The notes below the pieces were generated by a model that was given only the letters and a program-made list of their open reading frames with translations, ran no database searches and was not told the origin of the DNA. Below are positions 22,662 to 31,149 of a stretch of DNA of 64,000 bases, piece by piece. Every line of letters begins with the position of its first letter. Position 1 is the first letter of the stretch. Where the stretch lies: positions 868,001-932,000 of the forward strand of contig NZ_CP014671.1 in assembly GCF_001697225.1 (NCBI RefSeq). The letters are read 5' to 3'. Source of the stretch: Immundisolibacter cernigliae. GTDB lineage: Bacteria; Pseudomonadota; Gammaproteobacteria; Immundisolibacterales; Immundisolibacteraceae. Both the position numbers and the translations under genes were made by a program.

Positions 22662-23915
22662 TTGACAGCAACCACCGCCACACTGACACGCTTGCGCGCC
22701 TGGCGCCCCGGCGGGTATCTGCGCGCCAGCGGGGTGCTGTTCGGCTGGCTGGCCGTGCGTACGCTGGCGCAGACAGCGTTGTTCGTGCTGGTCGCGCGCA
22801 CGCTGGGGGCGGAGGGTTACGGCTCACTGATTGCGGTGATGGCGATTGCCACCCTGTTCGCCCCGCTGGCGGGCCTCGGTGGGCAGGCCCTGTTGGTGCG
22901 CGACGGCGCCCGTAATCCGGAGCATCTGGCGACCCATCTCGGCGACGCGCTGCGGTTGTGGGCCATCAGCGTGGTGCCGCTGTCCGTGGCAGCCTTCGTC
23001 GCCTGCCACCTCCTGGTCCCGCCCGCCCTGCCCGCGTATGCCGTCGCCGCCATCGTTCTGGCGGACCTTGCCGGGGCCAGCCTGCTGGAGCTGCTGGCGC
23101 GCACCTGGCAAGCGGTGCAGCGCATGGGTGGCTTTGGCGCCGCCATGGCCGGGCTGATCGTGGCGCGTCTGGCGGTGTTCTGCGCGCTGCTGGCCATTGC
23201 GCCACCCAGTCCGGCCAACTGGGCCGTGTGGTACGGGACGGTGACGGCGGCTTATGTCTTGCTGGCCGGCGGCGCCGCGCTGCGGTGCTTCGGCATACCG
23301 CGCCGCTCCGACACACCGTTTGTGCGCCTTGTCAGCGCCGGCTTTCCGTTCGCCTTCGCCGGCTCGGCCATGCGCATCCAGGCGGAAGCCAACAAGCCCA
23401 TCCTGGCGCGGCTGGACTCGATCGCCGGTGCGGGCGTCTACAGCGTCGCGCAACGGGTGACGGACATCCTTGCTGTGCCCTTGCAAGCGATGCTCGAAAC
23501 CCTGCTTCCGCGTGCCTACCGCATGGCCTCTGGTACATTGCCTATCTACACGCTAGGTATCCCGGCGCTGTTACTCGCCATTATCGGTGGCGTCGCAATC
23601 GCGGCCGGCGCGCCTTGGCTGCCGGTCTTACTTGGACCCGGCTTCGTGGAATCCGTCCCCGTGACGGCCTTGCTCGCGTTCGTGCCGGCAATGTTTGTCC
23701 TTCGCATGCTACTGACCATGGCCTTGGCTGGACGCAGCCAACAGACGCAGCTTTATGACGCATATGGGCTGGGTGCATTCATCAGCGTGGCGGCTACTGC
23801 GCTACTGGTCCCAGCATGGGGCGCGCGCGGCGCTGCTGTGGCTACATACATCCCCGAGGCGGTTATGATTGCAAGACAGCTCATTTCGCTTGTGGGTAAC
23901 CGAAAACATTACTAA
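22662..23915 (+). CDS. Wzx-like polysaccharide flippase (MOP superfamily)
   Basis: About 417 residues if started at TTG 22662; a GTG at 22732 is a shorter option in another frame and was not used. About twelve hydrophobic segments run along the length, with TLAQTALFVLVARTLGAEGY near the N terminus, the pattern of oligosaccharide flippases of the MATE/MOP superfamily. Such proteins move undecaprenyl-linked repeat units across the inner membrane. It opens the second glycan cassette and is followed by the galactofuranose genes. Composition changes from GC-rich to AT-richer near its 3' end. Confidence 0.82.
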   Translation: MTATTATLTRLRAWRPGGYLRASGVLFGWLAVRTLAQTALFVLVARTLGAEGYGSLIAVMAIATLFAPLAGLGGQALLVRDGARNPEHLATHLGDALRLWAISVVPLSVAAFVACHLLVPPALPAYAVAAIVLADLAGASLLELLARTWQAVQRMGGFGAAMAGLIVARLAVFCALLAIAPPSPANWAVWYGTVTAAYVLLAGGAALRCFGIPRRSDTPFVRLVSAGFPFAFAGSAMRIQAEANKPILARLDSIAGAGVYSVAQRVTDILAVPLQAMLETLLPRAYRMASGTLPIYTLGIPALLLAIIGGVAIAAGAPWLPVLLGPGFVESVPVTALLAFVPAMFVLRMLLTMALAGRSQQTQLYDAYGLGAFISVAATALLVPAWGARGAAVATYIPEAVMIARQLISLVGNRKHY

Positions 23916-23974
23916 TGCCTTCATCGAGAACGGCATTCCATGCTTGTACCCACCATCCTGGAGCTCGTGGAACG

Positions 23975-25075
23975 ATGCAATTCGATATCTTGATCGTCGG
24001 CGCTGGCCTTGCCGGCTCGGTTTGTGCCCGCGAATTGGCCGACGCCGGGCACACGGTTTTGGTTATAGATAAACGCAGCCATGTCGGCGGGAACGCATAT
24101 GATCGCTACGACGACCACGGCGTCTTGATACATCCGTATGGCCCTCACATATTCCATACCAACGCAAAAAGGGTGCTGGAATGGCTGTCTCGCTTTACAA
24201 CATGGCGATTTTATGAACACCGCGTACTTGCAAGTGTGGACGGGCGGCTTTTCCCAATACCTATAAACCGCACTACGCTGAATAAACTCTACCGACTCGA
24301 TCTAGACGAAAGCGGCGCCGCCGCATGGCTTGAACGCGTACGGCAACCGAGAGACCACATCCGCACCAGTGAGGACCTCGTGCTAAGCAGCGTTGGGAGC
24401 GAGTTATGCGAGAAATTTTTTCGTGGTTACACCCGTAAACAGTGGGGCTTAGACCTCTCTGACCTGTCAGCCGGCGTTGCAGCGCGAATTCCCACCCGCA
24501 CTAATGACGATGACCGATACTTTACCGACACTTACCAACTCATGCCCGCGGAGGGGTATTCGGCGATGTTTCGTTGCATGTTAGACCACCCTAATATTAC
24601 GACCCATCTAGAAACCGACTACTTCACGCTACGCTCTACGATACAAGCACGACACACAATCTATACGGGGCCAATTGACGCATTTTTCAACTACCGATTT
24701 GGCAGACTTCCATATCGCAGCATTCTCTTCGAGCACCGGCACTTTCCTGATGTGCCAGCATATCAATCAGTCGGAACCATCAACTACCCCAACGAGGAAG
24801 ACTATACGCGTGTGACTGAATTCAAACATTTAACAGGTCAGTCGCACACTGGCACTTCGATTGTAAGAGAATACCCTCAATCTAACGGAGAGCCGTACTA
24901 CCCTATTCCTCGGCCACAGCATGAGGAGATCTTCCAACAGTATAACGCCCTCGCAGATCAGCTACTTAACGTCACTTTCGTAGGGCGCCTCGCCCAATAC
25001 CGCTATTACAATATGGATCAGATCGTAGCGGCGGCACTTAAGAAGTCAGAGTACATACTCACTCATTTGAAGTAA
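23975..25075 (+). CDS. glf: UDP-galactopyranose mutase
   Basis: A 366-residue flavoprotein from ATG 23975 (MQFDILIVGAGLAGSVCARE). The Rossmann FAD motif is at 7-13 and IDKRSHVGGNAYD follows. HPYGPHIFHT, FFRGYTRKQWGLDLSDL and the C-terminal FVGRLAQYRYYNMDQ are diagnostic of Glf. It converts UDP-Galp to UDP-Galf, the donor for galactofuranose in O-antigens or capsules. The GT2 enzyme downstream resembles galactofuranosyltransferases, giving a coherent pathway. The gene is AT-richer than the core genes, indicating transfer. Confidence 0.93.
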   Translation: MQFDILIVGAGLAGSVCARELADAGHTVLVIDKRSHVGGNAYDRYDDHGVLIHPYGPHIFHTNAKRVLEWLSRFTTWRFYEHRVLASVDGRLFPIPINRTTLNKLYRLDLDESGAAAWLERVRQPRDHIRTSEDLVLSSVGSELCEKFFRGYTRKQWGLDLSDLSAGVAARIPTRTNDDDRYFTDTYQLMPAEGYSAMFRCMLDHPNITTHLETDYFTLRSTIQARHTIYTGPIDAFFNYRFGRLPYRSILFEHRHFPDVPAYQSVGTINYPNEEDYTRVTEFKHLTGQSHTGTSIVREYPQSNGEPYYPIPRPQHEEIFQQYNALADQLLNVTFVGRLAQYRYYNMDQIVAAALKKSEYILTHLK

Positions 25076-25083
25076 CACTATTA

Positions 25084-26100
25084 ATGTCTACCTCAACATT
25101 ACCTAGCCTAGGCCGCCGAGCTCGCCGGAGCGTGAAGAGGTATGGCTACGGAGGATTTGTCGCGAGGCTATTTCGCGACGCGGCGATGGTTACTCGTAGC
25201 ACTTACATCACGAGGCAAAATTTTGCTGGCCAACGCGTGTTTATAGACCGCCAACGCCAGCGCGAACGCCTCGTCGTCCTTTTGGCTGGGCATAAAAGTT
25301 TTTTGTGGCCTTATGTAATTCCTCGCCTAGCTAGAACCGTTTCCGCAGATTACGACGTGTGTATAGCGAGCTCGGGAGTTGACGATACTAAACTCCGCGC
25401 GTATTGCGAAGAATACGGCTGGAGTTATCTTGCTACAAAAAAAAACAAGGTCGGACTTGCAGTAAATCTAGCAATAGCCGCTCATGAGCACGCTCTGTTG
25501 ATACACAAAATAGATGAAGACATGTTTCTTACAAGTGGGATGTTGGAGCGCCTTGAGCGAACGTACCATCGCATAAGCGCCAGTGGCCTCGCAAAACCTG
25601 GAGCATGTGCTCCGCTGATCAATATTAATGGCTACACCTATCAAATGCTTCTGGATAAACTCGGCCTTACGGAGGAGTTTAGGCAAAAATTCGGCCACCT
25701 CGGGTACTCGCACCCGCATCAAGTGTTTCGTGATCCGGAATCCGTAGTCTGGCTGTGGCGTCACTGCCTGCCTCTTGACGCCCTCGGGGAACGCATCGCT
25801 AACGCGGCGAACGGCTACTCCTTTGTTCCGGTCCGCTTCAGCATAGGCGCCATACTGTTTGAGAGACAATTTTGGGGGGAGCTGGGAGGGTTTCGGGTCG
25901 GGACATTGAGCGGCACTTTGGGATTGGATGAGGAAGTGTTTTGCAAAGAATGCGTTGACCGGTTTCGCCCCATCGTAGTTTCTCATGATGCCTTTGCCGG
26001 GCATTTCAGCTTCTTTAATCAAGAGCAAAGCATGCGCGACGCCCTTCCTGGGCTAGCTGCTCTTGATCCGAACTGTTTTTCGCCAGTCTCTGGTCTTTGA
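25084..26100 (+). CDS. Putative glycosyltransferase-like protein, family not recognised
   Basis: A 338-residue protein 8 nt after glf. I do not recognise the family with certainty. Visible features are a basic N terminus, strand-like RLVVLLAGHKSFLWPYVIPR, ALLIHKIDEDMFLTSGMLER with an acidic IDED motif like the metal-binding D-x-D of GT-A enzymes, and SIGAILFERQFWGELGGFRV followed by LGLDEEVFCKE, which resembles the acceptor-side acidic motif of GT2-like proteins. Position between glf and a GT2 gene supports a role in adding sugar to the same glycan. AT-rich like its neighbours. Confidence 0.6.
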   Translation: MSTSTLPSLGRRARRSVKRYGYGGFVARLFRDAAMVTRSTYITRQNFAGQRVFIDRQRQRERLVVLLAGHKSFLWPYVIPRLARTVSADYDVCIASSGVDDTKLRAYCEEYGWSYLATKKNKVGLAVNLAIAAHEHALLIHKIDEDMFLTSGMLERLERTYHRISASGLAKPGACAPLININGYTYQMLLDKLGLTEEFRQKFGHLGYSHPHQVFRDPESVVWLWRHCLPLDALGERIANAANGYSFVPVRFSIGAILFERQFWGELGGFRVGTLSGTLGLDEEVFCKECVDRFRPIVVSHDAFAGHFSFFNQEQSMRDALPGLAALDPNCFSPVSGL

Positions 26101-26104
26101 ACCG

Positions 26105-27034
26105 ATGGAGAACGCCCTCATAAAAGTAACGGCACTTGTGGTAACACATAATCGTCCGCGCCTACTCCGCGAGGTAATAGACGCTCTTTGGATGCAAAGC
26201 AGGAAGCCCGATAGTATCCTCGTAATCGATAACTGCTCGGATAGCGAAACTGGTGCGCTCCTTGAAACGCTAAAAGAGGCGTCACTGATCCCCTTTTCTG
26301 CCCTAACAACGGAGCGCAACCTTGGGGGGGCTGGCGGGTTCGCTTTTGGAATGGCAGCGGTTGGTTACAGGAAGGGACATTACGTGTGGGTGATGGACGA
26401 CGATGCGTGTCCGAGCGCCACCTGCTTGGAGACATTGCTTGAATTGGCGATAGACGAGAACAGAGTGATAGGGCCTGCGGCTGTGGGGCATCCGCCGGAC
26501 GACAGTACGTTCTGTTGGGCCGTAGAGGCTGTCGCAGGTCGAGAGACATTCCGCGAGCGCGAACATTGTGGCGGCCCGCTACGCGTGAGCTCGCTCCCTT
26601 TTTTAGGACTTTTGATTCCGACGTCTTTGTTGGATCGCGTTGCCCCCCCTCGACCCGAGTTATTCATTAGCGGGGATGACGTTGAGTTTTGTATAAGGTG
26701 CAAAAAAGCCGGCGTTTCGATATGGCTAGCGCCGTCCGCCACCCTGTATCACCCACTACCGCGATTGCGACGTATAGCTTTACTCGGAAAAGTCATGTGG
26801 ATTCAGGAACTGCCAGCTTGGAAGCGATATTTCGAGGTTCGAAATCGCATTTGGGTTGCGTCTCACCACTACGGAAGGACTGCGTCTCTCTTGGTAGCCA
26901 TGGGAACGGTTATCCGGTGGGTAGCAGCTATGATTTTCATGCCACACAGACTGGAGCAATCCAGAGCATTTCTACAAGGAGTATGGGACGCTCTATTCAA
27001 TAATCTCGATAATCGTCCATTCGGGCCTAATTGA
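26105..27034 (+). CDS. GT2-family glycosyltransferase, galactofuranosyltransferase-like
   Basis: From ATG 26105 the product is 309 residues; an earlier start at 26063 would overlap the previous gene. It shows the GT-A fold of GlfT-type enzymes: TALVVTHNRPRLLREVIDAL, TERNLGGAGGFAFGM, VWVMDDDACPS (metal-binding DDD) and ELFISGDDVEFCIRCKKAGV, ending in YFEVRNRIWVA. Family members transfer galactofuranose from UDP-Galf, which the adjacent mutase would supply. The stop abuts the next ATG. AT-rich. Confidence 0.82.
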   Translation: MENALIKVTALVVTHNRPRLLREVIDALWMQSRKPDSILVIDNCSDSETGALLETLKEASLIPFSALTTERNLGGAGGFAFGMAAVGYRKGHYVWVMDDDACPSATCLETLLELAIDENRVIGPAAVGHPPDDSTFCWAVEAVAGRETFREREHCGGPLRVSSLPFLGLLIPTSLLDRVAPPRPELFISGDDVEFCIRCKKAGVSIWLAPSATLYHPLPRLRRIALLGKVMWIQELPAWKRYFEVRNRIWVASHHYGRTASLLVAMGTVIRWVAAMIFMPHRLEQSRAFLQGVWDALFNNLDNRPFGPN

Positions 27035-28060
27035 ATGACTTCTGGGGCGATAAGCGCGTTCGTACCTCATGGAACCGGGGCGACGGTCTTGCACGCTTCT
27101 CTTGCAGCGAACATTCGAAACTATGTTGTTAGCGAGTACTTACCCATCCTTGAGGTGTGCCCTCCCCTTCTGCTTCGATATAGACGCAACCGTCACTCGT
27201 TAGTACATGCCCCGCCGGACCATGCAGCGTTCGTGTGTCCCCGGCGCACGCCGCTGGTCATTACCTTCCACAACTACGTGCTGGACCGCGTCATGCGGCG
27301 GTACAGCTCGGCCGTGCAGCGCCTGCACTACGCCACGGACCTGCGCCTCTACACGCGCATGGCGCTGCGCCGCGCGGCGGCGGTGACGGCCGTGAGCAAC
27401 TTCACGGCGCGGCTGGTGCGCGAGGACCTGCGCTTTGCCGGACCCATTGAGGTGATCCCCAACGGCGTGGACGTGGGGCGCTTTCGCCCCGGCGACGCGC
27501 CGCCGCAAGATGGCCCGCTGCGCGTCCTGTTTAGCGGGAATCTGACGCGACGCAAGGGCGCAGACCTGCTGCCGGAAATCGCCCGGCTTGCCGGCCCGGA
27601 CGTGCAGATCCACTACACGACGGGCGCACGGGCCGGCATCGGCGATCCGCGCTGGGCCGGCCTGCACCCGCAGGGGCGCGTGCCGCACGACCAGATGCCG
27701 ACGCTGTACCGCCGCTTCGACGCGCTGCTGCTGCCCACCGTGCGCGAGGGGATGAGCCTGGCGCTGCTGGAAGCGATGGCGAGCGGCCTTGTCGTGGTGG
27801 CGAGCGATGCGGCATCGAATCCGGAGCTGATCGAACCGCGCGCGGGCGGACTGCTGTGCCCAGTTGGCGAACCGGAGGCGTACGCAGATGCATTGCGCAC
27901 ACTGGCCGCCGACCGCGAGCGGGTGCGGCGCATGGGCCAGCACAACCGGCAGGTGGTCGAGTCCCGTTACACGCTGGAACGCATGGTGGCCGGCTACCTG
28001 GCGGTGTTCGAACGGGTGTTGGGAAAGCCGGTGCCGCTGCGGGGCGAGGCACGGCTTTAG
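27035..28060 (+). CDS. GT4-family glycosyltransferase with composition break
   Basis: A 341-residue GT-B enzyme that starts at the base after the previous stop. The donor half has VLFSGNLTRRKGADLLPEIA and REGMSLALLEAMASGLVVVA with the E-x7-E pair, so it should be active. The first 60 or so codons (to about 27220) are AT-rich like the genes before it. The rest is GC-rich like the core genome, with a sharp change. This suggests that the border of the imported segment lies inside the gene, which would be a hybrid. Confidence 0.85.
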   Translation: MTSGAISAFVPHGTGATVLHASLAANIRNYVVSEYLPILEVCPPLLLRYRRNRHSLVHAPPDHAAFVCPRRTPLVITFHNYVLDRVMRRYSSAVQRLHYATDLRLYTRMALRRAAAVTAVSNFTARLVREDLRFAGPIEVIPNGVDVGRFRPGDAPPQDGPLRVLFSGNLTRRKGADLLPEIARLAGPDVQIHYTTGARAGIGDPRWAGLHPQGRVPHDQMPTLYRRFDALLLPTVREGMSLALLEAMASGLVVVASDAASNPELIEPRAGGLLCPVGEPEAYADALRTLAADRERVRRMGQHNRQVVESRYTLERMVAGYLAVFERVLGKPVPLRGEARL

Positions 28061-28065
28061 CAAAA

Positions 28066-28146
28066 GTAGCCTGGATGCAGCGCAGCGGAATCCGGGTGAC
28101 GGCGCAACCGGTTTCTCTGTATTGCGCTGCGCTGCATACGGGCTAC
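28066..28146. repeat. Family D repeat, complete copy
   Basis: Left arm GTAGCCTGGATGCAGCGCAG and right arm CTGCGCTGCATACGGGCTAC are imperfect inverted repeats around CGGTTT. It lies directly downstream of the hybrid GT4 gene. The rest of 28061-28269 holds nothing else recognisable. Confidence 0.7.
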
Positions 28147-28269
28147 CACGCTGTGTTTGAAAGTAGGCAGGGTATGCAATAAGGCGAAGCCGCATTGCGC
28201 CGGCTGGAGCCTCATACGTCGCTGCCTTTTCTTCGTCACGCCTTCAGCGACGGATTAATCAGCGTTTCC

Positions 28270-28983
28270 CTATGATTCTTTCCCGACAATACAAATAGCG
28301 ACTTGCTCATGGTTAAATACGTACCCAATGTACTCGTATTCTAAATTTTGTATTGAAACAAACTCTTGGAACGCCTTAAATTCGCCCTCTTCCCATCCCG
28401 GATAATTAAAGTATTCGTCAAAAACAATGATTGTGCCGGGCACAATTCGATCCTGGCATAGGTCAAATACGACCTTGGTTGAAGAGTAGAGATCGCAATC
28501 GATGTGTAAAAATGAAATTGGGCCTGGATGCTCTGAGAGAAAGTTAGGGAGGGTTTCGTCAAACCAGCCTGTAACTAGCTCTACATTCCCCTTAACAGTA
28601 GGCAGCCTTCCTAACGAAAAGTGCCCCTTTGGAAACCCATCTCGCCAATTTTCCGGCAACCCCTCAAAAGAATCAAAGCCATAAATAACGGAAGATGCCC
28701 TGCCCGCAATATAGTTTATAGTTTCACCCGTATACACTCCGAACTCAAGCCATAAACCAGTAACTGGAGCTCGGGAAATAACGTCATCGTAAAGATCAAA
28801 CTTTCTTGCATAGGATCGTGCCATGGACATTCGGGCGGCGACGTAGTGCGCCGTCGCACGTAAAGCGTGGCGACCGAGCTCCAAATTTATATTTTTCGCA
28901 ATAGATTCAATATAACAATCCAATAGAATTTTCTTTAATATAGGCCGGATAGGGCCATATAGAAATTTGAGTATCTTGCTCAT
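28270..28983 (-). CDS. TylF/MycF-like SAM-dependent methyltransferase
   Basis: A 237-residue protein with LWLEFGVYTGETINYIAGRA (SAM-binding glycine region), IYGFDSFEGLPENWRDGFPK and SFLHIDCDLYSSTKVVFDL with the metal-binding Asp residues, then FDEYFNYPGW. These are signatures of the macrocin-O-methyltransferase (TylF) family, which methylates sugar hydroxyls. The gene is AT-rich, faces the glycosyltransferases and probably belonged to the same imported cassette, capping or decorating a glycan. Start ATG 28981-28983. Confidence 0.82.
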   Translation of the reverse strand: MSKILKFLYGPIRPILKKILLDCYIESIAKNINLELGRHALRATAHYVAARMSMARSYARKFDLYDDVISRAPVTGLWLEFGVYTGETINYIAGRASSVIYGFDSFEGLPENWRDGFPKGHFSLGRLPTVKGNVELVTGWFDETLPNFLSEHPGPISFLHIDCDLYSSTKVVFDLCQDRIVPGTIIVFDEYFNYPGWEEGEFKAFQEFVSIQNLEYEYIGYVFNHEQVAICIVGKES

Positions 28984-29039
28984 GCTTTACTAAACTCCAC
29001 AGTTCTCGAAGTCCATCACCGTGCAAGTCCTCAGCAAAA

Positions 29040-29117
29040 GTAGCGTGAATGGAACGCAGCGGAACCGGGGGTGATGGGGCAAACCGGTTTCCGCGTAGTG
29101 CGCTGCATGCGGGGTAC
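29040..29117. repeat. Family D repeat, diverged copy
   Basis: GTAGCGTGAATGGAACGCAG to GCATGCGGGGTACC, with several changes in both arms. A family E segment (CTCTCCCCGGCCCCTCTCCC and complementary GAGAGGGG-type arm) follows at about 29151-29195. Confidence 0.55.
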
Positions 29118-29205
29118 CACGCTTCTGGCACTGCCGACCGGGCGGCACGAGCACCCTCTCCCCGGCCCCTCTCCCGCTCGCGGAAGAGGGGAGCAGGCGT
29201 ATTGG

Positions 29206-29364
29206 GCTGACGCAGGAAGTCCGACGACTCACGCCCGCCGTGGCCGCCGGAGTCGTCGGGCCTGCACCCATTCGGCAGCCGCCATGTTCCGGGCGACCGA
29301 TGTAAGGCGACCGATGTAATGGGGGTGGGCCGAGTCCGGCCGAATCGGTCATGTTGAGCTTCAG
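29206..29364. repeat. Family F MITE-like element, diverged copy
   Basis: Nearly identical in its body to 30296-30448 (from GACTCACGCCCGCCGTGGCC to GCCGAGTCCGGCCGAATCGG). The terminal repeats are damaged: the left is GCTGACGCAGGAAGTCCGAC and the right GTTGAGCTTCAGCG. With families D and E it fills 28984-29409. Confidence 0.65.
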
Positions 29365-29409
29365 CGAGGGCAGTACCGCCACTACGCGGCAACCTCGATT
29401 TGCCGCGTC

Positions 29410-29589
29410 TCAAGGGTAAGCGGCAATCCTTTTCTCGGCTCGTACTTCCAGGCAAAGCGCAATGGCCTCTGCAATGTTGCGGATCGCTTCGTCTTTGGTT
29501 TCGCCCTGGCCGATGCAGCCTGGAATAGCTGGGCATTCGGCGATCCAAACGCCATCTTCGCCCCGATCGATCGTCACGTTGAATTTCAT
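29410..29589 (-). CDS. HicB-like antitoxin, orphan
   Basis: A 59-residue protein from ATG 29587-29589: MKFNVTIDRGEDGVWIAECP, AIPGCIGQGETKDEAIRNIA, EAIALCLEVRAEK. This is the ferredoxin-like HicB fold that binds HicA. No HicA gene is adjacent on either side, and the C-terminal DNA-binding extension found in many HicB proteins is absent. A related copy at 34461 lies in the same arrangement with a glycosyltransferase fragment, so the locus was duplicated. Confidence 0.8.
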   Translation of the reverse strand: MKFNVTIDRGEDGVWIAECPAIPGCIGQGETKDEAIRNIAEAIALCLEVRAEKRIAAYP

Positions 29590-29637
29590 GTTCGCGCTCC
29601 AAAAATCGTCCGGCGACTGCGCAGCAAACTGCATGGC

Positions 29638-29964
29638 GTGGCTGTCGACGCGATTCTACCTGTCCAGGCGCTGGACGCGGTGGCGGCGATGAACACGCCG
29701 GGCGCGTTCGGCGATTACAGCTATCCCATCAAGCTGTACGAGGCGATGGCCTGCGGCCGGCCGGTGGTGGCTTCGCGTACCGCGAGCACGGCCTGGGTGC
29801 TGCGGGATTTTCCGGACCGGCTGGTGGCGCCCGGCGATGCGGCGGCGCTGGCCGGTGCGCTGGCGGCGGCTCTGGACCTTGGCGCGGTGGACTATGGTCC
29901 GCAGCCGGGCTGGACTGCGTCGGGCGCGGAGTTGGCGGCGGCAATGCGGGGGATTGGGGGGTGA
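29638..29964 (+). pseudogene. Glycosyltransferase GT4 3'-end fragment 1
   Basis: An open frame of 108 codons encoding only the donor-domain tail of a GT4 enzyme: GAFGDYSYPIKLYEAMACGR, PVVASRTASTAWVLRDFPD, RLVAPGDAAALAGALAAALD. The acceptor domain and the first part of the donor domain are missing. It is the longest of four copies in 5.4 kb. Immediately after the stop comes a family A repeat. The same end and repeat follow in the copies at 31645, 32904 and 34770. Confidence 0.75.
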
Positions 29965-29970
29965 TCATCG

Positions 29971-30030
29971 CCCTTGTAGGAGCCCGGCTACGCCGGGCGA
30001 TCATCGCGCAGCAAAGCTGCGCTCCCACAG
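29971..30030. repeat. Family A REP-like repeat (standard)
   Basis: TGTAGGAGCCCGGCTACGCC with GGGCGATCATCGCGCAGC and GCTGCGCTCCCACA, directly after glycosyltransferase fragment 1. Confidence 0.75.
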
Positions 30031-30035
30031 TGGGC

Positions 30036-30100
30036 GTGGGAGGCCCGCCCTCGGGCCGAATGGATGAACTGAGGATTCGCGGTGGGGGCGTCGCTCCCAC
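30036..30100. repeat. Family C hairpin repeat
   Basis: GTGGGAGGCCCGCCCTCGGG at the left and GGCGTCGCTCCCAC at the right form the outer stem. GGCCCGCCCTCGGGCC is an inner palindrome. Other copies: 34049, 42003, 48577 and 52849. A left-half family D unit (30108-30142) follows. Confidence 0.7.
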
Positions 30101-30295
30101 AGCAGAAGTAGCCTGGATGGAGCGCAGCGGAATCCGGGATGGCAGCTGCGCTCCTACAACAAGGAAGCTCTCCCCTGCCCCTCCCGCCCGCGGGGAGCAG
30201 GGTCAGTCCGTCACCACTGTGGATTCCGCCTTTCGCCGGAGTGACGATCGGTGAGGCTTTCGCCGGAATGACGGTAGCAGGCGCGTGTAGGTTGT

Positions 30296-30448
30296 GCTGA
30301 CGCAGGAAGCCCAACGACTCACGCCCGCCGTGGCCGCCGGAGTCGTCGGGCCTGCACCCATTCGGCAGCCGCCATGTTCCGGGCGACCGATGTACGCGGG
30401 CTGGGCCGAGTCCGGCCGAATCGGTAATGTTGGGCTTCCTGCGTCAGC
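30296..30448. repeat. Family F MITE-like element with perfect 20-bp terminal inverted repeats
   Basis: The left end GCTGACGCAGGAAGCCCAAC (30296-30315) is the exact reverse complement of the right end GTTGGGCTTCCTGCGTCAGC (30429-30448). The 153-bp body has no coding capacity and carries ACGACTC..GAGTCGT and CGGGCC-type internal hairpins. A family D right half (to 30513) adjoins it; these repeats occupy 29965-30621. Confidence 0.75.
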
Positions 30449-30621
30449 CCAACATGGGCCTGGGGTGGGGCAACCGGTTTGCTCGTATTGCGCTGCGCTG
30501 CATACGGGCTACCACGCTTCATGCGTTGCCGACCGGGCGGCACACGAGCATCCTTGCCGGCTATCCTTGGGGATAGGGTTCCGCCCGGCAAGGGGCCGAC
30601 AGGTGAGACGGCGTTGCGTTG

Positions 30622-31149
30622 TCAGCGGTTCCAACTGGATTGGTCGCGGGGCAGTCGCCCGTTGGGATCATTGACCTCGACCGAATTGCCGTCCCTGAGC
30701 CGATCCACGTACACCACGGCATTGGTGCCGCCGTCGTTCGCCTGGCTGGGGAACAGGATGCCGGTGTGGCCCTGGGCCAGCACCATGTCGCCCAGCACCC
30801 AGGTGGGCGGCTCGATGTGCAGGTCGAATTTCAGATGGCGCCAGTCCTCGCGCCAGTCGTGCCACAGCGCGTCCCAAGGCTCGCCGCGGCGGAGCTGCCG
30901 CAGATCGACCAGCCCGCGCAACGCCACGGTGTACGAGCACATCGTGCAGGGCGGCAGGAACGGCGAGGTTTGCTGGTACTCGCGCAATGCGGTCACCTCA
31001 TCCAGCGACAGATACAGCGCCTCGACGCCCTCCCGGTTGAAGCGCCCGCCCTTGGCCGCCGCACCGGCGCCGCTGGTGGGCCGGCTGGCCCACTGCGGGG
31101 TATGCGCGCGATACAGCGTGGTACCGGGCGGCAGGTCGAGGAGGATCAT
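30622..31149 (-). CDS. RES-domain toxin (NAD-targeting)
   Basis: A 175-residue RES protein with TTLYRAHTPQWASRP (conserved Arg), GGRFNREGVEALYLSLDEVT (Arg and Tyr/Ser pocket) and a C-terminal GTNAVVYVDRLRDGNSVEV. RES toxins remove or modify NAD+ and are paired with Xre antitoxins. The start codon overlaps the antitoxin stop (ATGA at 31146-31149). The usual order, antitoxin first, is respected. Appears complete. Confidence 0.87.
   Translation of the reverse strand: MILLDLPPGTTLYRAHTPQWASRPTSGAGAAAKGGRFNREGVEALYLSLDEVTALREYQQTSPFLPPCTMCSYTVALRGLVDLRQLRRGEPWDALWHDWREDWRHLKFDLHIEPPTWVLGDMVLAQGHTGILFPSQANDGGTNAVVYVDRLRDGNSVEVNDPNGRLPRDQSSWNR

Noticed and set aside
29638-29964. Glycosyltransferase fragment 1 as a functional small protein
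   Set aside because: It contains only the last third of a GT4 donor domain, begins without a clear ribosome-binding site, and occurs in four variously damaged copies.
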